NCBI GenBank assembly: GCA_022843465.1
Contig: JALHNO010000003.1
Coordinates: 62,001 to 126,000 of the forward strand
Source of the DNA: Pseudomonadota bacterium
Lineage (GTDB): Bacteria > Pseudomonadota > Gammaproteobacteria > Xanthomonadales > Ahniellaceae
DNA length: 64,000 nt
Reading direction: 5' to 3'
Numbering within the stretch: the first letter of the stretch is position 1; the number at the start of each line of letters is the position of its first letter. Below, in pieces: positions 36,092 through 45,043 of the stretch. Below the pieces are notes generated by a model. It had not been told where the DNA came from, made no database searches, and saw only the letters and a program-made list of their open reading frames with translations. Both the position numbers and the translations under genes were made by a program.

Positions 36092-36797
36092 GGAGACCCG
36101 AGGCGGGCCGACCGTGGTCTTGCAGGATGGCCTCCGCGGTCGCGCCAAGCTGGCGCTCCCACACGCGGGACTGTCTCAGGATCTTCGTAGGAGGCCCGAA
36201 GCGGGCCGACCGTGGTCTTGCAGGATGTCCTCTGCGGTCGCGCCAGGCTGGCGCTCCTGCACGCGGGATTGTCTCAGGATCTTCGTGGGAGGCCCGAAGC
36301 GGGCCGACCGTGGTCTTGCAGGATGTCCTCCGCGGTCGCGCCAAGCTGGCGCTCCCACACGCGCGACGGTCTCAGGATCTTCGTAGGAGGCCCGAAGCGG
36401 GCCGACCGTGGTCTCGCAGGATGGCCTCCGCGGTCGCGCCAAGCTGGCGCTCCCACACGCGGGATTGTCTCAGGATCTTCGCAGGAGGCCCGAAGCGGGC
36501 CGACCGTGGTCTCGCAGGATGGCCACCGCGGTCGCGCCAGGCTGGCGCTCCCACACGCGGGATTGTCTCAGGATCTTCGTAGGAGGCCCGAAGCGGGCCG
36601 ACCGTGGTCTCGCCGGATGGCCACCGCGGTCGCGCCAGGCTGGCGCTCCCACACGCGGGATTGTCTCAGGATCTTCGTAGGAGGCCCGAAGCGGGCCGAC
36701 CGTGGTCTCGCCGGATGGCCTCGGCGGTCGCGCCAAGCTGGCGCTCCTACACGCGGGATGGTCTCAGCCGTGGCGCCAAGCTGGCGCTCCCACATCG
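36092..36797. repeat. Tandem array, 98-bp period, about seven copies
   Basis: The start of the unit (GGAGGCCCGAAGCGGGCC) recurs at 36190, 36288, 36386, 36484, 36582 and 36680, exactly 98 bp apart, with a slightly diverged first copy at 36092 and a truncated last one. Each unit holds two hairpins, GGCCCGAAGCGGGCC and GCGCCAAGCTGGCGC, joined by GACCGTGGTC and followed by a linker of about 29 bp (GGGATTGTCTCAGGATCTTC). It fills the gap between map and the convergent BON-domain gene. Because 98 is not a multiple of 3, long frames stay open on both strands, but these are artefacts of the repeat. Confidence 0.95.
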
Positions 36798-36871
36798 GAT
36801 AACCCAAACGCAGAGCGGGACCCCCGAAGAGGCCCCGCTCCATGCTCATCCGATCTGAGCTGTCCCACTCC

Positions 36872-37492
36872 TCAGCGTACGACCAGCTTGCTGGCGTTGA
36901 CGTTGCGCACGCCCTTGGTATTGCGGGCGATGGCGATGGCGGTATCGCGCATCTTGGCGCTCGGCACCACGCCGCTCAGCATGACCACGTTTTCCTTGGT
37001 CTCGACCGAGATATCGAGACCCTTGACGTCATTGTCGGCCAGCAACTGGGTCTTTACCTTGGTGGTGATCCAGGAGTCGTCGATCTTGTCGCCGGCCTCG
37101 TCAGCGGCTTCGCGCACCTCGCCCGAAGCGGTGGCCGTGTTGGCGTCCTGGCGACGCTCGCTGCCGGGGGCCGCGACGATCAGGTTGTTGTTCACCGAGA
37201 CCACGCCCTTCACAGTGCGGGCGATGTCGGTGGCGGCAAGCCGGTCGGCCAGGGAATCGGCGCCGCCCTCAAGGGTGACGTGGCCCGACTTGGTGGTGAC
37301 ATTGATGTCGAAGCCTTCGGTGCGCTTGTCGGCCAGCAGGGCCGTCTTCACCGAGGCGGTGATGGTGGCGTCATCGATCACGACGCCGGCGCTCCGGTTG
37401 GGCTCTTCGGCCACGACAGCAACCGGTGCCACTGCCGCAAAAGACAGGGCGATGGCAAGTGCAAGTGCAGTGCTTCTGGTGGTGTTCTTCAT
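36872..37492 (-). CDS. OsmY-like periplasmic protein with two BON domains
   Basis: A 206-residue exported protein with a signal peptide at about 1-28 (ending VAVVAEE). The two BON domains are at about 38-100 (VIDDATITASVKTALLADKR, SGHVTLEGGADSLADR) and 130-206 (IDDSWITTKVKTQLLADN, VVMLSGVVPSAKMRD), joined by an acidic linker. BON domains bind membranes or phospholipid, and OsmY-type proteins act in osmotic or envelope stress. The ATG at 37490-37492 has a GAGGAAAA site. It lies between map and glnD, which are usually adjacent in relatives, and is convergent with the 98-bp array. Confidence 0.85.
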   Translation of the reverse strand: MKNTTRSTALALAIALSFAAVAPVAVVAEEPNRSAGVVIDDATITASVKTALLADKRTEGFDINVTTKSGHVTLEGGADSLADRLAATDIARTVKGVVSVNNNLIVAAPGSERRQDANTATASGEVREAADEAGDKIDDSWITTKVKTQLLADNDVKGLDISVETKENVVMLSGVVPSAKMRDTAIAIARNTKGVRNVNASKLVVR

Positions 37493-37903
37493 GGGTTTTC
37501 CTCGCTTGATGCCTGGTGGCTTGAATGTTCTGGAACCAGCGGCTCGGGGCTGCTGGTTCCGGCTGCCCTTCCACGCACCGGAATGGGAACGGGTGGCTGC
37601 GGGGTCCATTACTCATGTTTCATGCCAAGCTGCTGGGCGAGCGTAAGGTATTGAATATAAACGACTGTTATGCGCGTCCAGGGGCTGGATCGGGGCGCGG
37701 ATGCATGCAGATGGCATGATTCCAGCGCGCCGACCCCGGCAATTTGCACGAGGGCGCGTGGTCTTGGCATCCGTCCGCCTGCTGCGATCGGGCGCCGCGG
37801 TCCTGACTTCCCGTGGATACTTTCCACCATAAAACTTGCTGTAGTCTCGGGCAGTAACGCGGCGCGCCGCGTGCGATCGTTCGACACCGAGCCGGGCGTA
37901 CCG
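37493..37903. promoter_or_regulatory. Divergent control region between the BON-domain gene and glnD, with a strong inverted repeat
   Basis: A 411-bp gap between divergent genes. At 37532-37540 and 37552-37560 there is a perfect 9-bp inverted repeat (GGAACCAGC / GCTGGTTCC) around an 11-base spacer. It lies 40-70 bp upstream of the BON gene start, so it could be an operator or a leader hairpin. A GGATACTTTCCACC stretch and a TGTAGTCT lie nearer glnD but I cannot assign a clear promoter. No coding frame with family support was found. Confidence 0.5.
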
Positions 37904-40522
37904 ATGAGCAGCATTCCAGCCGAAACCAGCACGCCACAGGCCTTCGATACTTCGGGCTGGCGCGAGCGGCTGCGTCGGGCCCAGTTCGAGGACGAGACCG
38001 GATTTGCCATGGGCATCCCGATTCTCGATCTGCTGCATGCCCGCTGCGCGCGGGTCGAGCACGCCTGCATCGCAGCGTTTCAACACGTATTCACGGATTC
38101 GACCGGGATTGCCCTGATTGCCACCGGCGGTTTTGGCCGTGGCGAATTGTTTCCGCAATCCGATGTCGACCTGCTGTTTCTGATTACCGACCAGCATGAC
38201 GTCCGGCTCAAATCCGGAGTCGAGCGTCTGCTCGGCCTGCTCTGGAACATCGGCCTGCAGGCCAGTCATGTAACCCGCACCGTGGCCCAGTGCGGCGAGG
38301 AGTCCGAGTCCGATCTGGCCTCGGCGACCGCGCTGTTCGAGGCGCGCCAGCTCAGCGGTGATGCCGGCCTGTTCGCCGACATGCTGGTGGCGATCAGTCC
38401 CGAGCGGGTCTGGGATGGCGCGCGTTTTCTGCACGCCAAGCGCGATGAACTGCGCGCGCGCCATCTGCGCTTCAACGACACCGCGTTCAATCTGGAGCCG
38501 AACGTAAAGGAAGGCCCCGGCGGACTACGCGATCTGCATGCCCTGATCTGGGTGGCCGGTCGTGCCTTTGGACTGCCGCAGATCGCGCAGTGGCCGGCTG
38601 CCGATCTGTGTTCCGCTGCCGACGCCCAGCGCCTGCTCGATGCGCAGGAATTGCTGAGTCGGGTGCGCTATGGGCTGCATCGCAGTACCCAGCGCCGCGA
38701 GGAGCGGCTGCTGTTCGATCAGCAGCGTGCCCTGGCGAGGATGTTCGAGCCGACCCTGGGCGAGCGTGAGAACGTGGTCGTCGAGCGTTTCATGCAGAGT
38801 TTCTTCCGGGCCGCCGGCAATGTGCGGCGCGTCGGCGAGCGGCTCTGGGCGGCCTGGCTGGATCGGGTCGAGGGCCGTCAGGCCGGTCCGCAAGTTCCGC
38901 TCGAAGGCGATTTCATTGCGCGCGGGCAGCGCCTTGGGCTGGATCGCGGCGAGCTCGATCCGATCGCTGCCATCCAGGCATTCGAGATGTTGTCGCTGCA
39001 CCCGGAACTTATCGCGATTGAACCGCTGCTGGAGGCACGTATCTCGGCGCTGTGCCTGGAAACAGACACTGCGGCCTGGCGCGATCCGCGGATCGCTGCC
39101 GGCTTCCTGCGCATCCTGCGCGATCCCGGCGATGTGATGAAGGTGATCGATCGCATGGTCGACAGCGGCGTGCTCGGTCGTATCGTGCCCGCCTTCGAGC
39201 GCGTGACCGGGCGCATGCAGTACGACATGTTCCATGTCTACACGGTCGACCAGCACACCCTGTTCGTCATGCAGAAACTGCGCAGCTTTGCCGACCCGGC
39301 GCGCGCAAGTTCGCATCCGCTGGCGCACGAGATCTACGCGCGTCTGCGCAAACCCGAGTTGCTGCTGCTGGCGGGTCTGTTCCATGACATCGCAAAGGGG
39401 CGTGGCGGCGATCATTCCGAACTGGGTGAGGTCGACGCGCGCGTCTTCTGTGAGTGGCTCGGCCTGCCTGAGATGGACACCGACCTAGTGGCCTGGCTGG
39501 TGCGCCAGCATCTGACCATGTCGGTCACCGCACAGAAGAAGGACATCAGCGATCCCGAGATCGTTCATCAGTTTGCCGCTGTGGTGGAGGATTGGGAGCG
39601 GCTGGACTATCTCTATCTGCTTACCGTCGCCGACATCTTCGCGACCAGTCCCAAGCTGTGGAATTCCTGGAAGGGACAACTGCTGGCGACCCTGCATCAG
39701 GCCACGCGCTATGCCCTGCGGCGCGGGCTCGAACATCCGGTGCATGCCCGCGAGCGGATTCTGGAAGCGCAGTTCGGTGCGCTGACCAGTCTGGCGCAGT
39801 CCGGATACGACGCACTCAGGGTGCGCGCGCTGTGGGACGAATATCCCGAGGAGAATTTCCTGCGCTTCACGCCCGGCCAGCTGGCCTGGCAGACCGCTGC
39901 AATCCTTGATCACGGCGACAGCAGTGAACCGCTGGTCACCGCGCGTGCTGCCGGCGAACGCGGTAGTACCGAGGTATTCGTTTACTCGGTGGATCGCGAT
40001 GGACTGTTCGCCACCATCACCGCGGTGCTCGATCGCTTCCAGTTGACGGTACAGGAAGCCCGCATCGCGACCTCGCGGCAGGGACATGTGCTGGATGCCT
40101 TCCAGGTGCTCGATGCCGACCAGAAGCAGGTCAGCGATCCGCAGCGACTGCAGGAACTGGTCGAGCGCCTGCGCGCCGAACTGCTGAAGCCGGAGTTGAA
40201 CCTGACGCCGGCGCGGCGCGCCTGGACACGCCAGCAGAAACACTTTCATGTGCCACTGCGTCTTGAATTCCAGAGTGACGACAAGCGCGGTCGCACCGGA
40301 CTGGCCCTGGTCTGCTCGGATCGCCCCGGCCTGCTTGCCCATGTCACCCAGGCGTTTCGCGCCTGCGGTGTCCGGGTCCACGATGCCCGCATTGCGACCT
40401 TCGGCGAGCGCGTCGAGGATCTGTTCGAACTGACCGATGAGAACGATCAGCGCCTGGATGATGTCCAGATGCGCGCCCTGCGCGCCACCTTGACGCACGA
40501 GCTGGAAATTCCGCGGCGCTGA
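37904..40522 (+). CDS. glnD: Bifunctional PII uridylyltransferase / uridylyl-removing enzyme
   Basis: Senses glutamine and modifies PII proteins. It has 872 residues: a nucleotidyltransferase domain with GGFGRGELFPQSDVD (75-89), a helical region with NVKEGPGGLRDLH, an HD domain with LFHDIAKGRGGDHSELG (uridylyl removal), and two C-terminal ACT domains (VFVYSVDRDGLFATITAVLDR and LALVCSDRPGLLAHVTQAFRACG). The ATG at 37904 gives MSSIPAETSTPQAF just ahead of the conserved part; the frame is open further upstream but unlike the family. Confidence 0.95.
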   Translation: MSSIPAETSTPQAFDTSGWRERLRRAQFEDETGFAMGIPILDLLHARCARVEHACIAAFQHVFTDSTGIALIATGGFGRGELFPQSDVDLLFLITDQHDVRLKSGVERLLGLLWNIGLQASHVTRTVAQCGEESESDLASATALFEARQLSGDAGLFADMLVAISPERVWDGARFLHAKRDELRARHLRFNDTAFNLEPNVKEGPGGLRDLHALIWVAGRAFGLPQIAQWPAADLCSAADAQRLLDAQELLSRVRYGLHRSTQRREERLLFDQQRALARMFEPTLGERENVVVERFMQSFFRAAGNVRRVGERLWAAWLDRVEGRQAGPQVPLEGDFIARGQRLGLDRGELDPIAAIQAFEMLSLHPELIAIEPLLEARISALCLETDTAAWRDPRIAAGFLRILRDPGDVMKVIDRMVDSGVLGRIVPAFERVTGRMQYDMFHVYTVDQHTLFVMQKLRSFADPARASSHPLAHEIYARLRKPELLLLAGLFHDIAKGRGGDHSELGEVDARVFCEWLGLPEMDTDLVAWLVRQHLTMSVTAQKKDISDPEIVHQFAAVVEDWERLDYLYLLTVADIFATSPKLWNSWKGQLLATLHQATRYALRRGLEHPVHARERILEAQFGALTSLAQSGYDALRVRALWDEYPEENFLRFTPGQLAWQTAAILDHGDSSEPLVTARAAGERGSTEVFVYSVDRDGLFATITAVLDRFQLTVQEARIATSRQGHVLDAFQVLDADQKQVSDPQRLQELVERLRAELLKPELNLTPARRAWTRQQKHFHVPLRLEFQSDDKRGRTGLALVCSDRPGLLAHVTQAFRACGVRVHDARIATFGERVEDLFELTDENDQRLDDVQMRALRATLTHELEIPRR

Positions 40523-40540
40523 AACGGTGGCGGCGGTGAC

Positions 40541-41032
40541 TTACATCCACAGCACCGGATTGCGCCACCAGAGGCTGGCGTTGAGCATTGCGGCAAAGCT
40601 CACCCAGAGCAGGTAGGGCAGCATCAGCCCCGCTGCCAGTGGCCGGATGCGCCAGAACAACCACATCGTGATGACGATAAGTACCCACATCACCAGGATG
40701 TTCAGCAGGGCGAGGGCTCCCAGTTGCCAGGCGAAGAACAGCCAGCTCCAGAGCGCATTGAAGGCCAGTTGCGCGACGAACAGCCCGAGCGGCAATGCAC
40801 CGCCGGTGTAGCCGCGCGCTCGCCAGATCAGCCAGGCTGCCACGGCCTGCATCGTGTAGAGCAGGGTCCAGACCGGACCGAACAGCCAGGCCGGCGGTGC
40901 CCAAGCTGGCTGATCGAGAACCGGGTACAGCTTGGGTGCATCCGCCGAGCCCAGTCCGCCGAGGGCGGCCGCTGCGAAACAGAGCAGCAACCAGCCTGCC
41001 AGTGCCGCCCATTGTTGCCACTTGCTCGTCAT
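40541..41032 (-). CDS. tspO: TspO/MBR-family membrane protein
   Basis: A 163-residue protein with five helices. The hallmark residues are in [50 protein letters not shown] and [23 protein letters not shown], the Trp/Pro-rich pattern of TspO. Members bind porphyrins and other tetrapyrroles, and some degrade protoporphyrin under light or stress. It is on the opposite strand between glnD and dapD and is convergent with glnD, so it has its own transcript. Confidence 0.9.
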   Translation of the reverse strand: MTSKWQQWAALAGWLLLCFAAAALGGLGSADAPKLYPVLDQPAWAPPAWLFGPVWTLLYTMQAVAAWLIWRARGYTGGALPLGLFVAQLAFNALWSWLFFAWQLGALALLNILVMWVLIVITMWLFWRIRPLAAGLMLPYLLWVSFAAMLNASLWWRNPVLWM

Positions 41033-41152
41033 GTCTCGGTCTCCGGATGGGATGCGTGATGGTCAGGGATTGCGGGCGGGCCGCCTGTGCTACAGCACAC
41101 ATTGGAATATCGCAGGGCGAATGTACAGGCGACGGCAACGGGCGTAGGCATC

Positions 41153-41158
41153 TACAAT
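41153..41158 (+). promoter_or_regulatory. Possible -10 box upstream of dapD
   Basis: TACAAT lies 23 bases before the dapD ATG in the short divergent gap with tspO. It matches a sigma-70 -10 box well, but I find no good -35 at the right distance, so this is a weak call. Confidence 0.3.
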
Positions 41159-41181
41159 TGCTGCTTTGGTCGGAGTGCACC

Positions 41182-42000
41182 ATGAGTGAGCTGCAGGGAA
41201 TCATTGACCGCGCCTGGGAGCGTCGCGCCGAGTTGTCGGACGCGCCTATCGAGGCCTCACTGCGCGAATCGGTCAACACGGTGCTCGCCGATCTGGAATC
41301 GGGCAAACGTCGCGTGGCCGAGAAGATCGATGGCGTCTGGCAGACGCATCAGTGGATCAAGAAGGCGGTGCTGCTGTCGTTTCGAATCGAGGGCAATCGG
41401 CTGATGGCGGGTTCGCCTGCGCCCTATTACGACAAGGTCGGGCTGCGCTTTGAAGGCTTCGACGAATCCGAGTTCAGCGATGCCGGCGCGCGTATCGTGC
41501 CTGGTGCCATCGTGCGCCGTGGCGCGCATGTGGCGCGCGACGTGGTGCTGATGCCGAGCTTCGTCAATATCGGTGCCCATGTCGGTACCGGCACCATGGT
41601 GGATACCTGGGCCACAGTCGGTTCCTGTGCCCAGATCGGTGCCCATGTGCATCTCTCCGGCGGCGTCGGCATCGGCGGTGTGCTTGAGCCCCTGCAGGCG
41701 AATCCCACGATCATCGAGGACAACTGCTTCATCGGCGCGCGTTCGGAAGTGGTCGAGGGCGTGATCGTCGAGGCCGGCAGTGTCATCGGCATGGGCGTCT
41801 TTCTCGGCCAGTCCACTCGCATCTATCACCGCGAGCACGACGAGATCAGCTACGGGCGGATCCCCGCCGGCAGTGTCGTGGTCGCCGGTTCCCTGCCATC
41901 CGCCGAGGGGCGTTGCAGTCTCTATTGTGCGGTGATCGTCAAGCAGGTCGATGAGCGCACGCGCAGCAAGACCAGCATCAACGAACTGTTGCGGATGTAG
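41182..42000 (+). CDS. dapD: 2,3,4,5-tetrahydropyridine-2,6-dicarboxylate N-succinyltransferase
   Basis: A lysine/diaminopimelate pathway enzyme using succinyl-CoA. It has 272 residues: an N-terminal helical domain, then a left-handed beta-helix with hexapeptide repeats ([51 protein letters not shown]), [29 protein letters not shown] and the CoA-site C-terminal region. GGAG precedes the ATG. It forms a set with dapE, two genes downstream. Confidence 0.96.
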   Translation: MSELQGIIDRAWERRAELSDAPIEASLRESVNTVLADLESGKRRVAEKIDGVWQTHQWIKKAVLLSFRIEGNRLMAGSPAPYYDKVGLRFEGFDESEFSDAGARIVPGAIVRRGAHVARDVVLMPSFVNIGAHVGTGTMVDTWATVGSCAQIGAHVHLSGGVGIGGVLEPLQANPTIIEDNCFIGARSEVVEGVIVEAGSVIGMGVFLGQSTRIYHREHDEISYGRIPAGSVVVAGSLPSAEGRCSLYCAVIVKQVDERTRSKTSINELLRM

Positions 42001-42058
42001 GCGGCCGCCGTATCGTGTCTATCGAAGCCTGTCGTTTCCCTGAGTCCAGTATCCCATC

Positions 42059-42424
42059 ATGACCAGCACGCCCATCCTGTACGGACTCGACAACTGCGAT
42101 ACCTGCAGGAAGGCGCGCAAGTGGCTGCAGCAGGCCGGCATCGCGCACGAATTCATCGACTACCGCAAGACGCCGATTGCCGGGTCGATGTTGCGTGACT
42201 GGGGCGCGCGACTGGGTTGGCAGAATCTGATCAATCGCAGCGGTACGACCTGGCGTGCCCTGCTGCCGAACCGCAAGAATCCGCAGAGCGATCCCGAGCA
42301 TGTTCTGCTGGTGCGCGAGAATCCCAGCCTGGTGCGGCGGCCGGTGATGCTCATCGGAGATGAAATCCATCTCGGCTTCAGTCACGGCATGTACGAAAAA
42401 ATCTTTGCAGGTGCGACACCATGA
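42059..42424 (+). CDS. ArsC/Spx-family thioredoxin-fold protein
   Basis: A 121-residue protein with the start ILYGLDNCDTCRKARKWLQ (CxxC at 13-16) and DYRKTPI, like the YffB branch of the ArsC family. It lacks the motifs of true arsenate reductases that act with glutaredoxin, so arsenate reduction should not be assumed. It sits between dapD and dapE with a 4-bp overlap to dapE, an arrangement common in this order, but its role there is not known. Confidence 0.85.
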   Translation: MTSTPILYGLDNCDTCRKARKWLQQAGIAHEFIDYRKTPIAGSMLRDWGARLGWQNLINRSGTTWRALLPNRKNPQSDPEHVLLVRENPSLVRRPVMLIGDEIHLGFSHGMYEKIFAGATP

Positions 42425-43569
42425 ACAGCGAAGTGCTCGATCTGACCATCGAACTCTGTCGGCGCAAGTCGCTGACGCCCAATGATGCCGGCTGCCAGGC
42501 GTTGATCGCCGAACGCCTTCAGTCGTGCGGATTCAGCGTCGAGCATCTGCGCTTCGGCGATGTCGACAACCTCTGGGCCTGGCATGGCAGCGCCGGCAAG
42601 GTGTTCACCTTTCTCGGACATACCGATGTGGTTCCGGTCGGCGATTTGCCGGCCTGGTCATCACCACCGTTCGAGCCCAGCGTGCGCGACGGCGTGCTGT
42701 ACGCACGCGGCGCTGCCGACATGAAGGCCGGTGTTGCCGCGATGGTGCTCGCACTCGAACGTTTTGTCGCGCGGGCACCGCAGCACGCGGGTGTCGTCGG
42801 TCTGCTGCTCACCAGCGACGAGGAAGGCATTGCGGTGGACGGCATCAAGCGTGTCGCCGAGACTTTTGGGCAGCGCGGTCAGCGCATCGACTATTGCCTG
42901 GTGGGTGAACCCTCTTCAGAGCAAAAGCTGGGCGATCGCATCCGCATCGGCCGCCGCGGTTCCCTGCACGGACACCTCAAGGTGCGCGGCGTGCAGGGTC
43001 ATGTTGCGTTCCCGGAGAAGGCGCTCAATCCGATCCATCATGCGCTGCCGGCCCTGCACGAACTCGTCGGCATCCGCTGGGACGAGGGCGACGACCACTT
43101 TCCGGCGACTTCGTTCCAGATTTCCAATGCGCATGCCGGTACCGGTGCCACCAATGTGATCCCGGCCGATTTCCAGATCGATTTCAATTTCCGCTACGGC
43201 GCGAGTTCCCGGGTCGAGGACCTGATGCGCCGCGTCGAAACGGTGCTGGCCCATCACAATCTCGACTACCGCATCCGCTGGGTGCATTCCGGCGCGCCCT
43301 TCGTCACCACCCAGGGTGCGTTGCGCGATGCGGTTACCGCCGCCATCAAGTCGCAGTGCCAGATCACTCCGCTCGCCGACACCGGTGGCGGCACCTCGGA
43401 CGGACGATTCATCGCCCCGATGGGTGCCGAAGTCGTCGAGTTCGGTCCGGTCAACGACAGCATCCACAAGGTCGATGAAAACGTCCGCATCGCCGATCTG
43501 GACATCCTCTGCGACGCCTATGGCAAGGTGCTCGATCAACTCAATGTCGCTGGAGCCGATACGCCGTAG
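42421..43569 (+). CDS. dapE: Succinyl-diaminopimelate desuccinylase
   Basis: A zinc amidohydrolase that removes succinate in DAP/lysine synthesis. It has 382 residues of the M20 family: FTFLGHTDVVPVGD (first His ligand), ARGAADMKAGVAAMV (bridging Asp), LLTSDEEGIAVDG (catalytic Glu), CLVGEPSS, and SDGRFIAPMGAEVVEFGP near the end, with a dimerization domain in the middle. The ATG overlaps the ArsC-like gene stop (ATGA). A palindromic repeat begins just after its stop. Confidence 0.96.
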   Translation: MNSEVLDLTIELCRRKSLTPNDAGCQALIAERLQSCGFSVEHLRFGDVDNLWAWHGSAGKVFTFLGHTDVVPVGDLPAWSSPPFEPSVRDGVLYARGAADMKAGVAAMVLALERFVARAPQHAGVVGLLLTSDEEGIAVDGIKRVAETFGQRGQRIDYCLVGEPSSEQKLGDRIRIGRRGSLHGHLKVRGVQGHVAFPEKALNPIHHALPALHELVGIRWDEGDDHFPATSFQISNAHAGTGATNVIPADFQIDFNFRYGASSRVEDLMRRVETVLAHHNLDYRIRWVHSGAPFVTTQGALRDAVTAAIKSQCQITPLADTGGGTSDGRFIAPMGAEVVEFGPVNDSIHKVDENVRIADLDILCDAYGKVLDQLNVAGADTP

Positions 43570-43573
43570 CGAT

Positions 43574-43670
43574 GCAGGGCGCAATATCATTGCGCCGGAT
43601 TGAACGTAACGCAGGCGCCCGGCTTGCCGCACAATGCGGCGCAATGCGATCCAGTTATTGCGCGCTACCC
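43574..43670. repeat. Dispersed palindromic element, copy 1
   Basis: Begins GCAGGGCGCAATATCATTGC and runs to GTTATTGCGCGCTACC. It shares the GGCGCAAT-ATC-ATTGCGCC palindrome and the following GGATT with copies at 44393 and 51228. It covers the end of the convergent membrane-protein gene, whose stop codon is inside it. Confidence 0.75.
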
Positions 43671-44239
43671 CCGATCTCGTCAGACCGGGTTGTTCGATTT
43701 TCTTCGTTCCTCATCCGTACGAAGGTCGCTACCGCAAAGATCAGCTCGATGCCCGCGCCGGTGAGCGCGCTGAGCGCCACCGGAGACCGGTTCAATGCCA
43801 GCGCCAGACCTGCTGCGCACAGCGTCGCGCCGAACAACCAGTAGATGCGCAGGCCGTACAGAGTCTGGAACGTCAGGTAACGGCCACCAATCACCAGCAG
43901 CATCGCCGGAAAGAACCACTCCAGGCGCAGGATGTGCATCGCGAATGCGATGGCGATGCCCGCGAACATCCACAGGGTGCTCTCGATGGCGAGCAGGGCG
44001 AGCGGATTGCCCTTGCTGTGGGCGCCGCTGCGCCCCAGCAGCCTGGAGCCCAGCATCGCGAGTGGATGGATCAAGGCGCCGCCAATCAGCAGACTGAGAA
44101 TCGCGACCATGTCCGAGGCAAGGATTGAAGCCAGTCCTGCGGTCAGCCAGACCGAGCCCGACGCCAGAATGCCGGGAGCGCCGCCATAGTAGCCACGGCG
44201 CATATCGGCTTGCGCCTGGGCAAGGGTGAGTTGGGTCAT
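43655..44239 (-). CDS. Polytopic membrane protein of unknown function
   Basis: A 194-residue protein whose conserved-looking start is MRRGYYGGAPGILASGSVWLTAGL, followed by about six hydrophobic helices to residue 175 and a short charged tail. The YYGGAPG pattern belongs to a family of uncharacterised bacterial membrane proteins; I cannot assign a function. The ATG at 44237-44239 is preferred over an earlier in-frame start at 44323. The last codons and the stop overlap a dispersed palindromic repeat, so the C-terminus may have been reshaped by its insertion. Confidence 0.65.
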   Translation of the reverse strand: MTQLTLAQAQADMRRGYYGGAPGILASGSVWLTAGLASILASDMVAILSLLIGGALIHPLAMLGSRLLGRSGAHSKGNPLALLAIESTLWMFAGIAIAFAMHILRLEWFFPAMLLVIGGRYLTFQTLYGLRIYWLFGATLCAAGLALALNRSPVALSALTGAGIELIFAVATFVRMRNEENRTTRSDEIGGSAQ

Positions 44240-44392
44240 CGGCGGCACTCGGTCTTTGTGGGCACGCCAGTGTAATCCAGTGACCGGGCGTGCAAAAGAC
44301 TCGCTTCCGATGGGTCTCGACACCTGCCTGCAGGGTGACGTTCAGCAAGGCGCGTAGCAGCGTCCTGCATCCTGCGACGGCTCCGCTTCCGC

Positions 44393-44470
44393 AGGGCGCA
44401 ATATCATTGCGCCGGATTCAATCCTCGACAGACTTCCATCGCGTCGCACAATGCGGCGTTGTGCCCGATA
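44393..44470. repeat. Dispersed palindromic element, copy 2
   Basis: AGGGCGCAATATCATTGCGC followed by CGGATTCA matches copies 1 and 3. It is followed by TCGCACAATGCGGCGTTGTGCCC, as in the tail of copy 1. It lies between two minus-strand genes. Confidence 0.7.
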
Positions 44471-44510
44471 GGTCGCGCGCGGCGGGACGCTGCAGCTGAT
44501 CGGGAACGGA

Positions 44511-44876
44511 TCAGTCGGGACACTGCAATTGCGCGAAGCTCACCTTGGCGGATTCGCGCGCTCCGGAAGTGATCAGTTGCAGGCATTCGCCGGATGATCG
44601 GGCAAAGAAGAACAGACAGTTGTCCAGACCTGTGCCGGAGCACTGCTGTACCTCGCTGAACCCGAGTTCGTGGAAGCAGCCAGCGCTGGGCGATTCGGTG
44701 ATCTGGAAGCGTCGCGGTCGCCAGCCATCGTCGAGCACCAGCTTTCTGGCCTTCGGATAGGGTAAATCCAGCACGCGCGTCAGGATCGGCAACGGCGGCT
44801 CCGGGCTCGACAGCATCGGCTCGATCGAGCACCCGGCCAGTGTGGCAATCAGGACAAAGGGGCGTAGGAACTTCAT
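44511..44876 (-). CDS. Small lipoprotein of unknown function
   Basis: A 121-residue protein with a lipoprotein signal ending LIATLAGC (Cys18). The mature part has several further Cys (CFHELG, QQCSGTG, DNCLFFF, GECLQL, and QCPD at the end), suggesting disulfides in the periplasm. I recognise no family. The ATG at 44874-44876 has AGGACA upstream and places the signal peptide at the start. Confidence 0.6.
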   Translation of the reverse strand: MKFLRPFVLIATLAGCSIEPMLSSPEPPLPILTRVLDLPYPKARKLVLDDGWRPRRFQITESPSAGCFHELGFSEVQQCSGTGLDNCLFFFARSSGECLQLITSGARESAKVSFAQLQCPD

Positions 44877-45043
44877 CTTGTGTCCTGCCTTGTGTGGCCG
44901 ACGGCCGTGCATGAAATGTGCTCCGCCATGCACAAATAAACAAGGGCCTGGTCGAAGCAATCGCCGCTGGATTGCCGTCGGTCGGTCACGGCCTCAGCTG
45001 CGCCGCTGCAGGCTAGGCGGAATCGACAGGGCAGGGCCGATCA

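Noticed and set aside
36092-36797. Possible CRISPR array
   Set aside because: The repeats are contiguous 98-bp units with no unique spacers, and no cas genes are present.
36076-36858. Several overlapping open frames on both strands across the 98-bp array, with repeated Arg/Ala/Gly-rich peptides
   Set aside because: They are produced by the tandem repeat: 98 bp shifts the frame each copy, so every frame reads the same three phases. There is no ribosome site, and both strands are equally open.
42059-42424. Arsenate reductase
   Set aside because: The protein is of the ArsC fold but of the YffB-like branch, and it sits in a lysine-synthesis cluster; arsenate reduction is not supported.
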